Notes: generated by a model not told the origin, from the sequence alone. DNA of 64,000 nucleotides from Guyparkeria hydrothermalis (GCF_023555375.1 NZ_JAJSEE010000002.1:265001-329000), one strand, 5' to 3'; numbered from the stretch's first letter, positions 45,467 to 64,000 are shown. A program made the numbers and translations.

Positions 45467-46306
45467 CTAGTCGATCGGCTGGCCGTCGAGCTGCGGCTTG
45501 TCCACGTCCGCCCAGGCCGGGATCAGGGCAATTTCGACGCGTCGGTTGAGCGCGCGGTTGGCGTCGCTGTCATTGGGCGCGATGGGGTTGTTCTCCCCCA
45601 TGCCGCGCGCCGAGAGGCGATCGGCATCGATGCCCTGGTCGCGTAGCGACATCAGCACGCTCACGGCCCGGGCGGCCGACAGGTCCCAGTTGGAACGGAA
45701 CCGACCCGAGCGGATCGGCACGTCGTCGGTGTAGCCGGTGACCACGATGCGGTCGTCGCTGTCGACCAGGTCGTCGGCGATCCGGTCGACCACCGGCTCG
45801 AAGGCCCGTTGCATGTCCGCGCTGCCTGATGGGAACGAGGCATTTTCCTTGATGCGGATGATGACCGTGTCGTCGGTGGTCTCGATCTCGATGTCGCCGG
45901 CGGCGATCGCATCGCTCATGGTCGAGCGCAGCTCGGCGGCGCGCTCGTCGAGCTGCTGGCGGCGCAGGTCCTCGAGTGCTCGTGCGCTTTGTTGGTGGGT
46001 ATCCGCGGTGGGCGGGGCGTCGAGCTCGATCAGCTGGGTGGGGGGCGGCCCCTCGATCGTGCTGTCGGGGTCGGCGGCCCCGGGGGCGAGTTCCACCGCC
46101 GATTCGCCAGGGGCGGCGGTGCGCTCGGTGGGCAAGCTGCCAAACGAGTTGCGCAGTGTCTCGGCGACCGCCTTGTAACGCTCGACGTCGACCACCGAGA
46201 TCGACAGCATCAGCACGAAGAAGGTCAGCAGCAGCGTGACCATGTCGGCGTAGGTGGTCAGCCAGCCGCCGGAACTCCCCACCTTGCGTCGACGGGCGCG
46301 TGCCAT
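45467..46306 (-). CDS. motB: flagellar motor stator protein MotB
   Basis: 279 residues. The basic start leads to one transmembrane helix, TTYADMVTLLLTFFVLMLSI, with the proton- or sodium-carrying Asp21. Then come a linker and a C-terminal OmpA-like peptidoglycan-binding domain (IVVTGYTDDVPIRSGRFRSNWDLSAARAVSVLM, ARGMGENNPIAPNDSDANRALNRRVEIAL). It anchors the stator to the cell wall. The stop faces the convergent M61 gene 8 bases away. MotA lies just upstream. Confidence 0.95.
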   Translation of the reverse strand: MARARRRKVGSSGGWLTTYADMVTLLLTFFVLMLSISVVDVERYKAVAETLRNSFGSLPTERTAAPGESAVELAPGAADPDSTIEGPPPTQLIELDAPPTADTHQQSARALEDLRRQQLDERAAELRSTMSDAIAAGDIEIETTDDTVIIRIKENASFPSGSADMQRAFEPVVDRIADDLVDSDDRIVVTGYTDDVPIRSGRFRSNWDLSAARAVSVLMSLRDQGIDADRLSARGMGENNPIAPNDSDANRALNRRVEIALIPAWADVDKPQLDGQPID

Positions 46307-46309
46307 GGC

Positions 46310-47065
46310 TCAGTCGTCCTCCTGGCGTTCGCGGCTGGGCAGGAAGGTCTCCAGCAGGCCGCGCAGGATGCGCGGGTTGACGCCGTCCTGGATGCCGCGG
46401 ATGCCTTCCAGGATCAGGCGCTGCTCGCGGGACTCCTGCGTGGCGCGCATCTGCAGTTTGGTCATGATCGGCAGGGCGATTGCCTGGGCAATCACCGCGC
46501 CGTAGAAGGTGGTCAGCAGGGCAGTGGCCATGGCCGGGCCGATGGTCGACGGGTCATCGAGCGAGCTCAGCATCTGCACCAGGCCCACCAGGGTGCCGAT
46601 CATCCCCATCGCCGGGGCGACGTCGTAGATGCTCTTGAACATCTGCACCCCGCCGTCGTGGCGTTCCTCGGAAAGCTCGATGTCGCGGTCGAGGGTGCGC
46701 TCGATCACCTCCATCGGCTGGCCGTCGACGATCATGCGCACGCCCTTTTCCATGAAGGGATGGCTGATCTCCTGGTCTTCGAGTGCCAGGGCGCCGTCAT
46801 GTCGCGCGATCTGGGACAGCTCCTCGATCTCGTCGATCAGCCCGGTCAGGCTATGCTGCCGGTCGAGGAAGGCCTGCTTGATCACGCCGAACGAATGGAT
46901 GAACTGGCGGAAGGTGATCATCGCCAGCGTGATCGACAGGGTCCCGCCGATCACGATCAGCGCGCCGGGAATGCTGATGAAACCCAGCGGGTACTGGCCC
47001 AGGGCGATCGCGATGATCACGACGCCCAGTGCCGAGACGATGCCGATGATGGTTGCTTTGTCCAA
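46310..47065 (-). CDS. motA: flagellar motor stator protein MotA (PomA/MotC-like)
   Basis: 251 residues with four transmembrane helices. ATIIGIVSALGVVIIAIALGQ, FISIPGALIVIGGTLSITLAM, YDVAPAMGMIGTLVGLVQML and AMATALLTTFYGAVIAQAIALPI are typical MotA/PomA sections. The length and this sequence style are nearer to PomA/MotC than to E. coli MotA (295 residues). Whether it uses sodium or protons cannot be decided. It is the first gene of the motAB pair on the minus strand, with 3 bases between the two. No other flagellar genes are in the window. Confidence 0.94.
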   Translation of the reverse strand: MDKATIIGIVSALGVVIIAIALGQYPLGFISIPGALIVIGGTLSITLAMITFRQFIHSFGVIKQAFLDRQHSLTGLIDEIEELSQIARHDGALALEDQEISHPFMEKGVRMIVDGQPMEVIERTLDRDIELSEERHDGGVQMFKSIYDVAPAMGMIGTLVGLVQMLSSLDDPSTIGPAMATALLTTFYGAVIAQAIALPIMTKLQMRATQESREQRLILEGIRGIQDGVNPRILRGLLETFLPSRERQEDD

Positions 47066-47180
47066 GGGGCTCCTCAGGGATTCGTTCCGAAGATCAACGG
47101 GATAGGATGCGCGCCGGCGGGCCGTTGCTCCGGGGTGTTTCGGATTGGCGCGGTGGCCTCGTTCTCCCGGCCCGAGCCAG

Positions 47181-47186
47181 TATAAT
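47181..47186 (+). promoter_or_regulatory. candidate -10 box upstream of birA
   Basis: A perfect TATAAT stands about 100 bases before the birA ATG in the motA-birA divergent region. No good -35 lies 16-18 bases upstream, so the assignment is tentative. Confidence 0.4.
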
Positions 47187-47283
47187 CGGGCCCGATTCGC
47201 AAAACTTGAGCGTTCCCGGGGTCCAGCCCGGGTGCGTCGGTCCAGACACGATCCATCCTCCGCCCGCCTTCCCGGGGCCCGTC

Positions 47284-48093
47284 ATGCATTGCGACGTCGT
47301 GCTCGATTTCGGTTCGCTCGTCCCGCGCCTCCAGCGTTTGGCCGCGCGGCGTGGCTGGCTCCTGGCGGCCGAGGCGCGGGTCGATTCCACCAACCAGCGC
47401 GTCCGCGCGCTGCTCGAGTCGGACGACGGCGCGAGCCGGCCGGTCGTTGCCATCGCGGCCGAGCAGACTGCCGGGGTCGGCCGGCGCGGGGCGCGCTGGC
47501 TGAGCACCCCGGGCGACGGGCTGTGGTTCTCGCTGGCGGTGCCGGCCGAGACCAGGTTATCCGCGGCCCCGCCGGGGCTCGCGTTGGCCGGATGTCTCGC
47601 GGGGGTGCTGGTTCGCCACGAGGTGCCGGCGACGGTCAAGTGGCCCAACGACCTGTATCTCGGCGAGGGCAAGCTCGGTGGGCTGATGATCGAACGCGGC
47701 CGCTTCGGCGGCGAGCTCTATTGGCTGGCGGGCGTGGGAATCAACTGGCGCCAACCGCCCGGGGCGATCGAGGCGGCGTACCCCCCTGCGGCCCTTGCGG
47801 ACCTGGGCGATCGCTGGGGTGGGGATTCGATCGCGCTGGCAAGCGCCCTGGTCGAGGCGGCCGTGGGCCTCATGCGGCGCCCTGTCGACTGGCCGGCCGA
47901 ACTGGCGCGCCTGTCGCGAGCGCACCACGCCTTCGGCCAGACGGTGGTGGTGGAGCGAGCCGACGGCGGGCGCGAGATCGGTACCGCCGGCGCCATCGGC
48001 TCGAACGGCAACCTGGCGGTCACGCGGGCCGACGGCAGCGTGATCCGCGCCGGCGCACACGACCGGGTGCGATTGCTTGCCGGGCGCGCCTGA
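47284..48093 (+). CDS. birA: biotin-[acetyl-CoA-carboxylase] ligase
   Basis: 269 residues of the catalytic type only, without the N-terminal DNA-binding domain of E. coli BirA. VDSTNQRVRALLE, EQTAGVGRRGARWLSTPGDGLWFSLA (biotinyl-AMP loop) and TVKWPNDLYLGEGKLGGLMIE are family hallmarks; the C-terminal SH3-like domain follows. It attaches biotin to AccB. It lies directly upstream of coaX, the same pairing as in Pseudomonas. As it lacks the HTH it should not be a transcriptional repressor. ATG at 47284 is chosen as the first that keeps the fold. Confidence 0.92.
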   Translation: MHCDVVLDFGSLVPRLQRLAARRGWLLAAEARVDSTNQRVRALLESDDGASRPVVAIAAEQTAGVGRRGARWLSTPGDGLWFSLAVPAETRLSAAPPGLALAGCLAGVLVRHEVPATVKWPNDLYLGEGKLGGLMIERGRFGGELYWLAGVGINWRQPPGAIEAAYPPAALADLGDRWGGDSIALASALVEAAVGLMRRPVDWPAELARLSRAHHAFGQTVVVERADGGREIGTAGAIGSNGNLAVTRADGSVIRAGAHDRVRLLAGRA

Positions 48094-48134
48094 GAGCAGA
48101 GATTCACGATTGACTGTAAGGAAGGCTTGACCCT

Positions 48135-48977
48135 GTGAACTGTTATATCGATGCGGGCAACAGCCGGATCAAGGCCCATCTCGCGCGTCGGAGCCAGAAG
48201 GACGTCGAGCCGGCGATGATCGACTGGCCACCGGCGACCGAGCCAGACGCCGTCGGCGCGTTGGCCACCCGGCTCGAGCCTTTGCTGGTCGACGAGAAGG
48301 GGCGCTCGCCGAAGCAGATCGTGCTCGCCTCCGTGGTCGAGGACCGACGGCGGGAATGGCTGGAGACCGCGATTGCCGAGATCTGTCCCCAGGCGCAATG
48401 CCGTTGGCTGACCGTGCCGCGCAAGTGCTGCCACGTGCGCGTGGCCTACGAATCGCCCGAGGGGCTTGGCATCGATCGCTTCTGCGCAATGATCGAGGCC
48501 CACGCCCGCCATGGCGACCGGCCGCTGGCGGTCATCAACGCGGGCACGGCCATCACGCTGGACGTGCTCGGCGCCGACGGCCAGCACCTCGGCGGCCTGA
48601 TCCTGCCGGGGTGGCGCGCCCAGCTCGAGGCCCTGCGCGTGACCACGCCCGCCCTGGGGGCGGCGGTCGAGTCGCTCGAGACGGGCGAGGGGGGTGCCGT
48701 ATCCGCAGAGATCCCCGAGGCAACGCGGCGCCTCGGTCTGGGTGCCGATACCGCCACCGCCATCGAACTGGGGCGTCACTGGCTGCTGGCCTCCGGGGTC
48801 AACCAGATGCTCGCGGTGTGGCAAGAACGGCTTGCCGACGAGGGCGAACTGTTGGCCGTGCTGTCGGGGGGCGATGCCGGACGCCTGGTCGATCTCATCG
48901 ATCCGGCGATCGAGCAACGGGTCGAGGACGACCTGGTGCTGTCGGGCGTGGTGCGGTTGGCGCGGGCGCGTCGCTAA
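48135..48977 (+). CDS. coaX: type III pantothenate kinase
   Basis: 280 residues of the ASKHA fold: YIDAGNSRIKAHL (phosphate 1), GIDRFCAMIEAHARHGDRPL, INAGTAITLDVLGADGQHLGG (phosphate 2) and GLGADTATAIELGRHWLLASG. It makes 4'-phosphopantothenate, the first step of CoA synthesis, and is insensitive to CoA feedback unlike CoaA. A GTG start follows AAGGAAGG by about 8 bases. It is in one operon with birA, 41 bases apart. Confidence 0.95.
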   Translation: MNCYIDAGNSRIKAHLARRSQKDVEPAMIDWPPATEPDAVGALATRLEPLLVDEKGRSPKQIVLASVVEDRRREWLETAIAEICPQAQCRWLTVPRKCCHVRVAYESPEGLGIDRFCAMIEAHARHGDRPLAVINAGTAITLDVLGADGQHLGGLILPGWRAQLEALRVTTPALGAAVESLETGEGGAVSAEIPEATRRLGLGADTATAIELGRHWLLASGVNQMLAVWQERLADEGELLAVLSGGDAGRLVDLIDPAIEQRVEDDLVLSGVVRLARARR

Positions 48978-49010
48978 GGCGACGAAGCGACGGGGCGTGC
49001 GATGCACGGC

Positions 49011-49040
49011 TTGGCAAAGCACCACCGCTGTGCGTAAAAT
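49011..49040 (+). promoter_or_regulatory. promoter of the tRNA-tuf operon
   Basis: TTGGCA and TAAAAT separated by 18 bases, 12 bases before the first tRNA. A GC-rich GCGCGCCC discriminator follows, as in stringently controlled tRNA/rRNA promoters. Confidence 0.75.
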
Positions 49041-49051
49041 GCGCGCCCATT

Positions 49052-49127
49052 GCCGGCTTAGCTCAGTTGGTAGAGCAACCGCCTTGTAAGCGGTAGGTCG
49101 TGAGTTCGAGTCCCACAGCCGGCACCA
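49052..49127 (+). tRNA. tRNA-Thr (TGT)
   Basis: 76 nt with encoded CCA; acceptor GCCGGCT/AGCCGGC, anticodon loop CTTGTAA (TGT). It is the first of four tRNAs before tuf, the order seen at E. coli thrU-tyrU-glyT-thrT-tufB. Confidence 0.97.
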
Positions 49128-49261
49128 GAGGAAGGACGCCCGTGAAACCCCGTTTCGCGGGCGTTGGCAGGCATCACGATGCGCGCCCAAGTCGTGATGC
49201 CCAAGTCCTGGGCCGGGTGTTGACAGCCCGGTCCTTTTTGTGAAGAATGGCGCGCTTCCCG

Positions 49262-49346
49262 GGTGGGGTACCCAAGCGGTCAACGGGAGCAGACTGTAAA
49301 TCTGCCGGCTCAGCCTTCGCAGGTTCGAATCCTGCCCCCACCACCA
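49262..49346 (+). tRNA. tRNA-Tyr (GTA)
   Basis: 85 nt class II tRNA with a long variable arm and encoded CCA; acceptor GGTGGGG/CCCCACC, anticodon stem-loop GCAGACTGTAAATCTGC (GTA). Confidence 0.97.
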
Positions 49347-49389
49347 GACAAGACGAATCTCGCAACCGCTTGCGGGATTCAAACGGTCT

Positions 49390-49463
<74 letters not shown>

Positions 49464-49576
49464 GTCCTGTGACCCGGGTCGTCAGACCGGGGTCCGGAAC
49501 GGACCGACGCGACCCGTTCGCGGGTCGCATCTGTTGTTAGAGATTGCGTCGGCGGCACGCCGTCGACTCATGCTTT

Positions 49577-49652
<76 letters not shown>

Positions 49653-49689
49653 CATTCCCATTTGCTTGTCCCGGTTGGCGGAGGATGCG

Positions 49690-50880
<1,191 letters not shown>

Positions 50881-50901
50881 CCCGCAACGGGTTGCGTCAA
50901 G

Positions 50902-50934
50902 GCGCGGAGTCGGATAGACTTCGCGCTCTTTTTT
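50902..50934 (+). terminator. tuf terminator
   Basis: GCGCGGAGTC-GGATA-GACTTCGCGC stem-loop (one G-T pair) followed by TCTTTTTT, 22 bases after the tuf stop codon. Confidence 0.9.
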
Positions 50935-50953
50935 CGCGGTAGGCGAAAACACT

Positions 50954-51029
50954 AGGGCAGTAGCTCAACTGGCAGAGCAACGGTCTCCAAAACCGTAGGT
51001 TGGGGGTTCGAGTCCCTCCTGCCCTGCCA
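50954..51029 (+). tRNA. tRNA-Trp (CCA)
   Basis: 76 nt with encoded CCA; acceptor AGGGCAG/CTGCCCT, anticodon loop CTCCAAA (CCA). It lies between tuf and secE, as in Pseudomonas. Confidence 0.97.
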
Positions 51030-51104
51030 CTTCCGTGCAGGGGGTGCCCGCCGGGCCCGGTTCGCCGGCCGGCGGGTACTGTCTTTGAAGCGTGAGTTCC
51101 TAAC

Positions 51105-51476
51105 ATGTCGGAAAAGTCCGTGCAGCCCACGTCGTCTGGTCTGGATTCAGCCAAGATCGCGCTCGCGATCGCCCTGATCCTGGCCGGCATCGTGGGTTAT
51201 TACCTGCTTGATGACCAGCCGCTGTTCCTGCGCATCCTGGCCGTCGTGGCAGGTGCGGGGCTCGCGATCGCCGTGGCGTACACCACGGCTGTCGGGCGGT
51301 CGATCTGGCAGTTCACCTTCGACTCGCGTCTCGAGGTCAAGAAGATGGTCTGGCCGACGCGCCAGGAAGCGACGCAGACGACCCTCGTGGTCATCCTGCT
51401 CGTCATCCTGATCGGCCTGTTCCTCTGGGGCGTCGACTCGCTGCTGGGTTGGATCGTTCGCAGCATTACCGGTTAG
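51105..51476 (+). CDS. secE: preprotein translocase subunit SecE
   Basis: 123 residues, the three-helix E. coli-like SecE form: [18 protein letters not shown] and [19 protein letters not shown], then the conserved cytosolic [19 protein letters not shown] amphipathic helix, and [16 protein letters not shown]. It clamps SecY in the Sec translocon. It precedes nusG by 11 bases, the universal bacterial order. Confidence 0.97.
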   Translation: MSEKSVQPTSSGLDSAKIALAIALILAGIVGYYLLDDQPLFLRILAVVAGAGLAIAVAYTTAVGRSIWQFTFDSRLEVKKMVWPTRQEATQTTLVVILLVILIGLFLWGVDSLLGWIVRSITG

Positions 51477-51487
51477 GAGGCTTAAGC

Positions 51488-52021
51488 ATGGCGATGCGCT
51501 GGTACGTCGTCCAGGCGTTCTCACAGTACGAAAACAGCGTCAAGAAGGCGTTGCAGGAGCGCATCGAGCGCGCCGGTCTGCAGCATCTGTTCGGCGAGAT
51601 CCTCGTTCCGTCCGAGGAGGTGGTCGAGATGCGCGACGGCGTCAAGCGCCGTTCCGAGCGCAAGTTCTTCCCGGGTTACGTGCTGGTCCAGGTGGACATG
51701 ACCGACGAGGCGTGGCACCTAATCAAGTCGGTGCCGCGCGTGCTGGGCTTTATCGGCAACTCGGGTGGCAAGCCGACGCCGATCACCGAGCGCGAGGCCG
51801 ACCAGATCCTCAACCGGATGAAGGATTCGACCGAGAAGCCGAAGCCGAAGACGCTGTTCGACGTCGGCGAGATGGTCCGCGTCTGCGACGGTCCGTTCAA
51901 CGACTTCACCGGCACGGTCGAGGAAGTCAACTACGAGAAGAGCCGCCTGCGTGTCGCGGTGAGCATTTTCGGACGTTCCACCCCGGTGGAACTGAATTTC
52001 GACCAGGTCGAGAAGACCTGA
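51488..52021 (+). CDS. nusG: transcription termination/antitermination factor NusG
   Basis: 177 residues: an NGN domain ([39 protein letters not shown]) and a C-terminal KOW domain ([43 protein letters not shown]). It couples RNA polymerase with Rho and ribosomes. TAGGAGG stands about 8 bases before the ATG. Length is normal. Confidence 0.98.
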   Translation: MAMRWYVVQAFSQYENSVKKALQERIERAGLQHLFGEILVPSEEVVEMRDGVKRRSERKFFPGYVLVQVDMTDEAWHLIKSVPRVLGFIGNSGGKPTPITEREADQILNRMKDSTEKPKPKTLFDVGEMVRVCDGPFNDFTGTVEEVNYEKSRLRVAVSIFGRSTPVELNFDQVEKT

Positions 52022-52083
52022 TTTGTCGGCACACGGGGAGCCCGGCCCGGCGTCGGGCGCTACTACCCACTTGAGAGGTCATC

Positions 52084-52515
52084 ATGGCTAAGAAAGTCTC
52101 CGCTTACATCAAGCTTCAGGTGCCTGCCGGTCAGGCCAACCCGTCGCCCCCCATCGGTCCTGCCCTGGGTCAGCACGGCGTCAACATCATGGGCTTCTGC
52201 AAGGAGTTCAACGCCGCGTCGGGCAACATCGAGCCGGGTCTTCCCGTTCCGGTGGTGATCACTGTCTATCAGGACAAGTCGTTCACCTTCATCATGAAGA
52301 CCCCGCCGGCCGCGATCCTTCTGAAGAAGGCCGTCGGCATCAAGAGCGGTTCCGCCGAGCCGAACAAGACCAAGGTTGGCACGGTCACCCGCGAGCAGCT
52401 CGAAGAGATTGCCAAGACCAAGGAGCCGGACCTGACGGCGAAGGATCTCGACGCCCGTGTGCGCACCATTGCCGGTAGCGCCCGCAGCATGGGCCTGAAC
52501 GTGGAGGGTGTGTGA
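52084..52515 (+). CDS. rplK: 50S ribosomal protein L11
   Basis: 143 residues starting [34 protein letters not shown], the highly conserved L11 start, and ending [14 protein letters not shown]. It binds the GTPase-associated centre of 23S rRNA and is needed for RelA activation. It is directly followed by rplA. Confidence 0.98.
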   Translation: MAKKVSAYIKLQVPAGQANPSPPIGPALGQHGVNIMGFCKEFNAASGNIEPGLPVPVVITVYQDKSFTFIMKTPPAAILLKKAVGIKSGSAEPNKTKVGTVTREQLEEIAKTKEPDLTAKDLDARVRTIAGSARSMGLNVEGV

Positions 52516-52516
52516 G

Positions 52517-53212
52517 ATGGCCAAGCTGAGCAAGCGTCAGAAGCTGATCGCCGAGAAGATCGATCGCAACCGTCAGTACGGTGCCGAAGAGGCCTTCGCC
52601 CTGCTGAAGGAAGTCTCCAAGGTGAAGTTCAACGAGTCCGTTGACGTCGCCGTCAACCTGGGCGTCGACCCGCGCCGCTCGGACCAGATGGTTCGCGGTT
52701 CCACCGTGCTGCCGCGCGGCACCGGTCAGGACGTGCGCGTTGCTGTCTTTGCCCAGGGTGCCAACGCCGAGGCGGCCAAGGAAGCCGGTGCCGACATCGT
52801 CGGCATGGACGACCTCGCCGACGAGATCAAGCAGGGTCGCATGGACTTCGACGTCGTCATCGCCTCCCCGGACGCGATGCGCGTGGTCGGCCAGCTGGGT
52901 CAGATCCTCGGCCCGCGTGGCCTGATGCCGAACCCGAAGGTGGGCACGGTTTCCACCGACGTGGGCACGGCGGTCAAGAACGCCAAGGCCGGCCAGGTTC
53001 GTTACCGCACCGACAAGAACGGCATCATCCACTGCACCATCGGCAAGGTGGACTTCGATCCGGCGGCGCTGATCGACAACCTCAATGCCCTGATCGGCGA
53101 CCTGAACAAGGCCAAGCCGTCGGCGGCAAAAGGCGTGTACATGAAGCGTGTATCCGTCTCGACCACGATGGGCCCCGGCCTGGTGGTCGACCAGGGTTCG
53201 CTCGCGGAATAA
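52517..53212 (+). CDS. rplA: 50S ribosomal protein L1
   Basis: 231 residues with [46 protein letters not shown] and [17 protein letters not shown], all typical of L1. It builds the L1 stalk and in E. coli represses its own rplK-rplA mRNA. The ATG follows the rplK stop by one base. Confidence 0.98.
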   Translation: MAKLSKRQKLIAEKIDRNRQYGAEEAFALLKEVSKVKFNESVDVAVNLGVDPRRSDQMVRGSTVLPRGTGQDVRVAVFAQGANAEAAKEAGADIVGMDDLADEIKQGRMDFDVVIASPDAMRVVGQLGQILGPRGLMPNPKVGTVSTDVGTAVKNAKAGQVRYRTDKNGIIHCTIGKVDFDPAALIDNLNALIGDLNKAKPSAAKGVYMKRVSVSTTMGPGLVVDQGSLAE

Positions 53213-53477
53213 CCGCGGCGCAACCCCCGAATAACCGGCCTCGACCCGCGTGTCGAGGCCGGTCACGTTCTTTGGACTGCCGGTATTGATACCGGTGGCG
53301 TCAAAGACCGCAGGCGCGGGCGGGTTCGCCCTCCCGCTTAATCGAGAAAGCCTGCGCAGACGGTCAGAGTCCCGATGATTTCATGTCTGGGTGGCCGTTA
53401 CGAAGGGCGATTCGTGCACCGCGCGAATCGGTTTCAAACGAAAAGGGCTTGTCCCTTTGTAACCGTAGGTAAGAGAC
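53213..53477 (+). promoter_or_regulatory. rplA-rplJ intergenic leader
   Basis: 265 bases without a gene. At 53236-53263 CCGGCCTCGAC and GTCGAGGCCGG form a perfect 11-bp hairpin with weak T-richness behind it, a possible attenuator. At 53281-53296 lies the palindrome CGGTATTGATACCG. The remaining ~180 bases are the place of the rplJL promoter and the L10-L7/L12 autogenous binding leader known from other bacteria; I could not fold it reliably. Confidence 0.55.
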
Positions 53478-54005
53478 GTGGCATTAACCTTCGATCGCAA
53501 GAAGTTGGTTGTCGCTGAAGTCGCCGAGGTTGCATCCAAGGCCTACTCGGCGGTTGGCGTCGAGTATCGAGGCTTGACGGTCTCACAGGTTACCGAACTT
53601 CGCGTCAAGGCACGCGAAGCCGGTGTTTACCTGCGTGTCGTCAAGAACACTCTGGCCAAGCGCGCCCTGGAAGGCACCGAGTACGAATGCATGAGCGACG
53701 CCCTGCGCGGCCCGCTCATCCTCGCGTTCTCGCTGGACGACCTGGGCTCCGCGGCGCGTCTGATGAAGGACGCTGCCAAGGAGATGGAAGCGCTTGAGGT
53801 CCAGTTCGTGTCCTTGGGTGGCGAACTCCTCCCGGCTTCCGCTATCGATCGCGTTGCCAGCCTGCCGACCCGTGAGGAAGCGCTTGCGCAACTCATGGCG
53901 ACCATGCAGGCGCCGGTCACCAAGCTGGCCCGTACCTTCAACGAGGTACCGGGCAAGCTGGTTCGCACCGTGGCAGCCGTTCGCGACCAGAAACAAGCGG
54001 CTTAA
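53478..54005 (+). CDS. rplJ: 50S ribosomal protein L10
   Basis: 175 residues with AEVASKAYSAVGVEYRGLTVSQVTELRVKAREAGVYLRVVKNTLAKRAL. It carries the L7/L12 dimers on the ribosomal stalk. The initiation codon is GTG at 53478, with TAAGAGAC upstream. It is followed by rplL in the usual stalk order. Confidence 0.98.
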   Translation: MALTFDRKKLVVAEVAEVASKAYSAVGVEYRGLTVSQVTELRVKAREAGVYLRVVKNTLAKRALEGTEYECMSDALRGPLILAFSLDDLGSAARLMKDAAKEMEALEVQFVSLGGELLPASAIDRVASLPTREEALAQLMATMQAPVTKLARTFNEVPGKLVRTVAAVRDQKQAA

Positions 54006-54035
54006 CCTTTTTCATCACTTTTCAGGTACTCAATC

Positions 54036-54416
54036 ATGGCAGTTACAAAAGACGATATCCTCGAAGCGATCTCCAACATGTCCGTCATGGAGGTCGTTGA
54101 ACTGATCTCCGACATGGAAGAGAAGTTCGGCGTAAGCGCCGCGGCCGCCGTTGCCGCCGCTCCGGCAGCTGGTGGTGGCGAAGGCGCCGCCGCTGCAGAA
54201 GAGAAGACCGAGTTCGACGTGGTCCTGAGCTCGTTCGGTTCCAACAAGGTTGCCGTCATCAAGGCGACCCGCGAGCTGACCGGCCTGGGCCTCAAGGAAG
54301 CCAAGGAACTGGTCGAAGGTGCTCCGAGCGCCATCAAGGAAGGCGTCGAGAAGGACGAGGCCGAGTCCATGAAGGCCAAGCTCGAAGAGGCAGGCGCTTC
54401 CGTCGAGCTCAAGTAA
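54036..54416 (+). CDS. rplL: 50S ribosomal protein L7/L12
   Basis: 126 residues: N-terminal dimerisation domain ([28 protein letters not shown]), an Ala-rich hinge and a C-terminal factor-binding domain ([38 protein letters not shown]). Multi-copy stalk protein that recruits translational GTPases. Length and sequence are normal. Confidence 0.98.
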   Translation: MAVTKDDILEAISNMSVMEVVELISDMEEKFGVSAAAAVAAAPAAGGGEGAAAAEEKTEFDVVLSSFGSNKVAVIKATRELTGLGLKEAKELVEGAPSAIKEGVEKDEAESMKAKLEEAGASVELK

Positions 54417-54501
54417 ACGAGTGCAAGGGTCGCTTAACCACAGCACCCAGGTACGGGCTGGTGGCCTTCGGGTCGCCGGCCTTTACGCGCTTGTTGGGCG
54501 T

Positions 54502-54538
54502 CCTTTCGCGATCGGATCGACGGTCTGATCGCGAAAGG
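54502..54538 (+). promoter_or_regulatory. rplL-rpoB intercistronic hairpin
   Basis: CCTTTCGCGATC and GATCGCGAAAGG form a perfect 12-bp stem around a 13-nt loop in the 237-base gap between rplL and rpoB. In E. coli this gap holds a partial terminator and an RNase III processing site that lower rpoBC expression relative to rplJL. The hairpin here has no T-tract and fits the processing/attenuation role. Confidence 0.7.
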
Positions 54539-54653
54539 TTGCCCGGGGCCGCCGATTGCGGCTCCACCCAGGGGGAACGGATCCCCGCGCGCCACGGCGT
54601 GCATCGCCAGTCCGCTGGCGATCACACTCAGATTGTCCCGACGAGGAAAGTAG

Positions 54654-58820
<4,167 letters not shown>

Positions 58821-58895
58821 TTTCCGGGGCATGGGCCCGCCGGGTAATCCCGGGCCCATGGTGCCGTGTGACAGAACACGTTAGGCAGGTAGTCA

Positions 58896-63110
<4,215 letters not shown>

Positions 63111-63210
63111 GGTTGCGTTGACAGCAACGCGCCAACTGCATAGAATCACTGCCCTTTACGGCGGGCAACTGTGCCCGTCGTGCTAGTTTTTGGTCGGAGA
63201 ATACGGATAC

Positions 63211-63585
63211 ATGGCTACTATCAATCAGCTAGTGCGCAAGCCGCGCAAGCGCATGGTCGAAAAGACCAGCGTGCCGGCGCTGGAGCGCTGCCCCCAGCGA
63301 CGCGGCGTCTGCACCCGCGTCTACACCACCACCCCGAAGAAGCCGAACTCGGCCCTGCGTAAGGTCGCCCGTGTGCGCCTGACGTCTGGCTACGAGGTCA
63401 CCGGCTACATCGGTGGTGAGGGTCACAACCTGCAGGAGCACTCGGTCGTGCTGATCCGCGGCGGTCGTGTAAAGGACCTCCCGGGTGTGCGTTACCACGT
63501 CGTCCGCGGCAGCCTCGATACCCAGGGTGTCGAGAAGCGCCGTCAGGGTCGTTCCAAGTACGGCGCCAAGCGTCCGAAGAGCTAA
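63211..63585 (+). CDS. rpsL: 30S ribosomal protein S12
   Basis: 124 residues: [50 protein letters not shown] with the streptomycin-determining Lys in [13 protein letters not shown] and the second in [13 protein letters not shown]. No resistance change was seen. It is the first gene of the str operon following rpoC; the 100-base gap may hold its own promoter. Confidence 0.98.
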   Translation: MATINQLVRKPRKRMVEKTSVPALERCPQRRGVCTRVYTTTPKKPNSALRKVARVRLTSGYEVTGYIGGEGHNLQEHSVVLIRGGRVKDLPGVRYHVVRGSLDTQGVEKRRQGRSKYGAKRPKS

Positions 63586-63603
63586 TCAACGGTAGGATTT
63601 GAC

Positions 63604-64000
63604 ATGCCCCGTAGAAGAGAAGTCCCCAAGCGCGAGATTCTGCCGGATCCGAAATTCGGCAACGTCACCGTCGCGAAATTCATCAACATGATCATGCTCA
63701 GCGGCAAGAAGGCCGTTGCCGAGCGTCTGCTGTACGACGCGATGGACATGATCGAGTCCAAGGGCAAGGGTCACCCGGTCGACGTGGTCGAGAAGGCGCT
63801 GGAAAACGTCGCCCCGTCGGTCGAGGTCAAGTCCCGCCGTGTGGGTGGTGCCACCTACCAGGTGCCCGTCGAAGTGCGCCCGGTGCGTCGTTCGTCGCTG
63901 GCGATGCGCTGGCTGATCGAGGCCGCCCGCAAGCGCGGCGAGAAGACCATGGCCCAGAAGATGGCCGGTGAGCTGTCGGATGCCGCCGAAGGTCGTGGTT
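63604..64000 (+). CDS. rpsG: 30S ribosomal protein S7 (truncated by window end)
   Basis: The first 132 codons are present: [40 protein letters not shown] and [37 protein letters not shown], all typical of S7. The gene continues beyond 64000; about 24 residues and the stop are missing. It follows rpsL as in the str operon (next expected fusA, then a second tuf). Confidence 0.98.
   Translation, partial: MPRRREVPKREILPDPKFGNVTVAKFINMIMLSGKKAVAERLLYDAMDMIESKGKGHPVDVVEKALENVAPSVEVKSRRVGGATYQVPVEVRPVRRSSLAMRWLIEAARKRGEKTMAQKMAGELSDAAEGRG

Overview
The window looks like chromosomal DNA of a GC-rich gammaproteobacterium. The gene order tRNA-Thr/Tyr/Gly/Thr - tuf - tRNA-Trp - secE - nusG - rplKAJL - rpoBC - rpsL - rpsG, with birA-coaX upstream, is the Pseudomonas-like arrangement. 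An SQR-like flavoprotein, a secreted DsrE-like protein, a phosphoketolase-acetate kinase pair and a TRAP carboxylate transporter would fit a sulfur-oxidising, halophilic lineage (Halothiobacillaceae or Ectothiorhodospiraceae-like). That placement is inference, not proof.

Layout. 1-3.6 kb is the distal part of an rrn operon (tRNA-Ile, tRNA-Ala, a boxB-boxA site, 23S, 5S, terminator). 3.9-6.9 kb holds a ComEA-like protein, a sigma-54-controlled type IV pilin and its probable glycosylation ligase. 6.9-8.2 kb has a truncated and an intact mtgA in tandem. 8.2-8.75 kb is gene-free and repeat-like. 8.75-12.3 kb encodes a ProQ-family protein, a CigR-like protein, AmpG and a HExxH protein. 12.3-23.2 kb is an accessory island: a two-partner secretion pair (a 2050-residue TpsA/CdiA-like exoprotein with an alpha/beta-hydrolase-like tip, and its TpsB transporter), followed by a run of small lipoproteins and an outer-membrane barrel.

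23.4-29.6 kb carries ppx, two small secreted proteins, phosphoketolase and acetate kinase. 29.8-33.2 kb is a TRAP transporter split into divergent dctP and dctQM. 33.5-35.2 kb is amgK-murU (muropeptide salvage). 35.4-43 kb holds msrPQ, an SQR-like flavoprotein, a membrane protein, mpl, ubiX, a LON-domain protein, thioredoxin and an AEC permease. 43-47 kb holds a SlyD-like PPIase, an M61 peptidase and motAB. 47.3-64 kb is birA-coaX, the tRNA-tuf block and the large ribosomal/RNA polymerase operon; rpsG runs off the window.

Themes. AmpG, AmgK, MurU, Mpl and MtgA together cover peptidoglycan polymerisation and recycling by the anabolic (Pseudomonas-type) route. The most interesting accessory system is the TpsA/CdiA-like protein whose C-terminal tip carries an A-H-S-R-G nucleophile motif. 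The next gene, 10 nt downstream, encodes a lipoprotein, as expected for a periplasmic immunity protein against a lipase-type toxin. At least three full copies and one half copy of a non-coding element with terminal inverted repeats lie between genes from 31 to 43 kb. They repeatedly abut stop codons, and one supplies the last codons of murU. Several genes have their Shine-Dalgarno sequence inside a hairpin.
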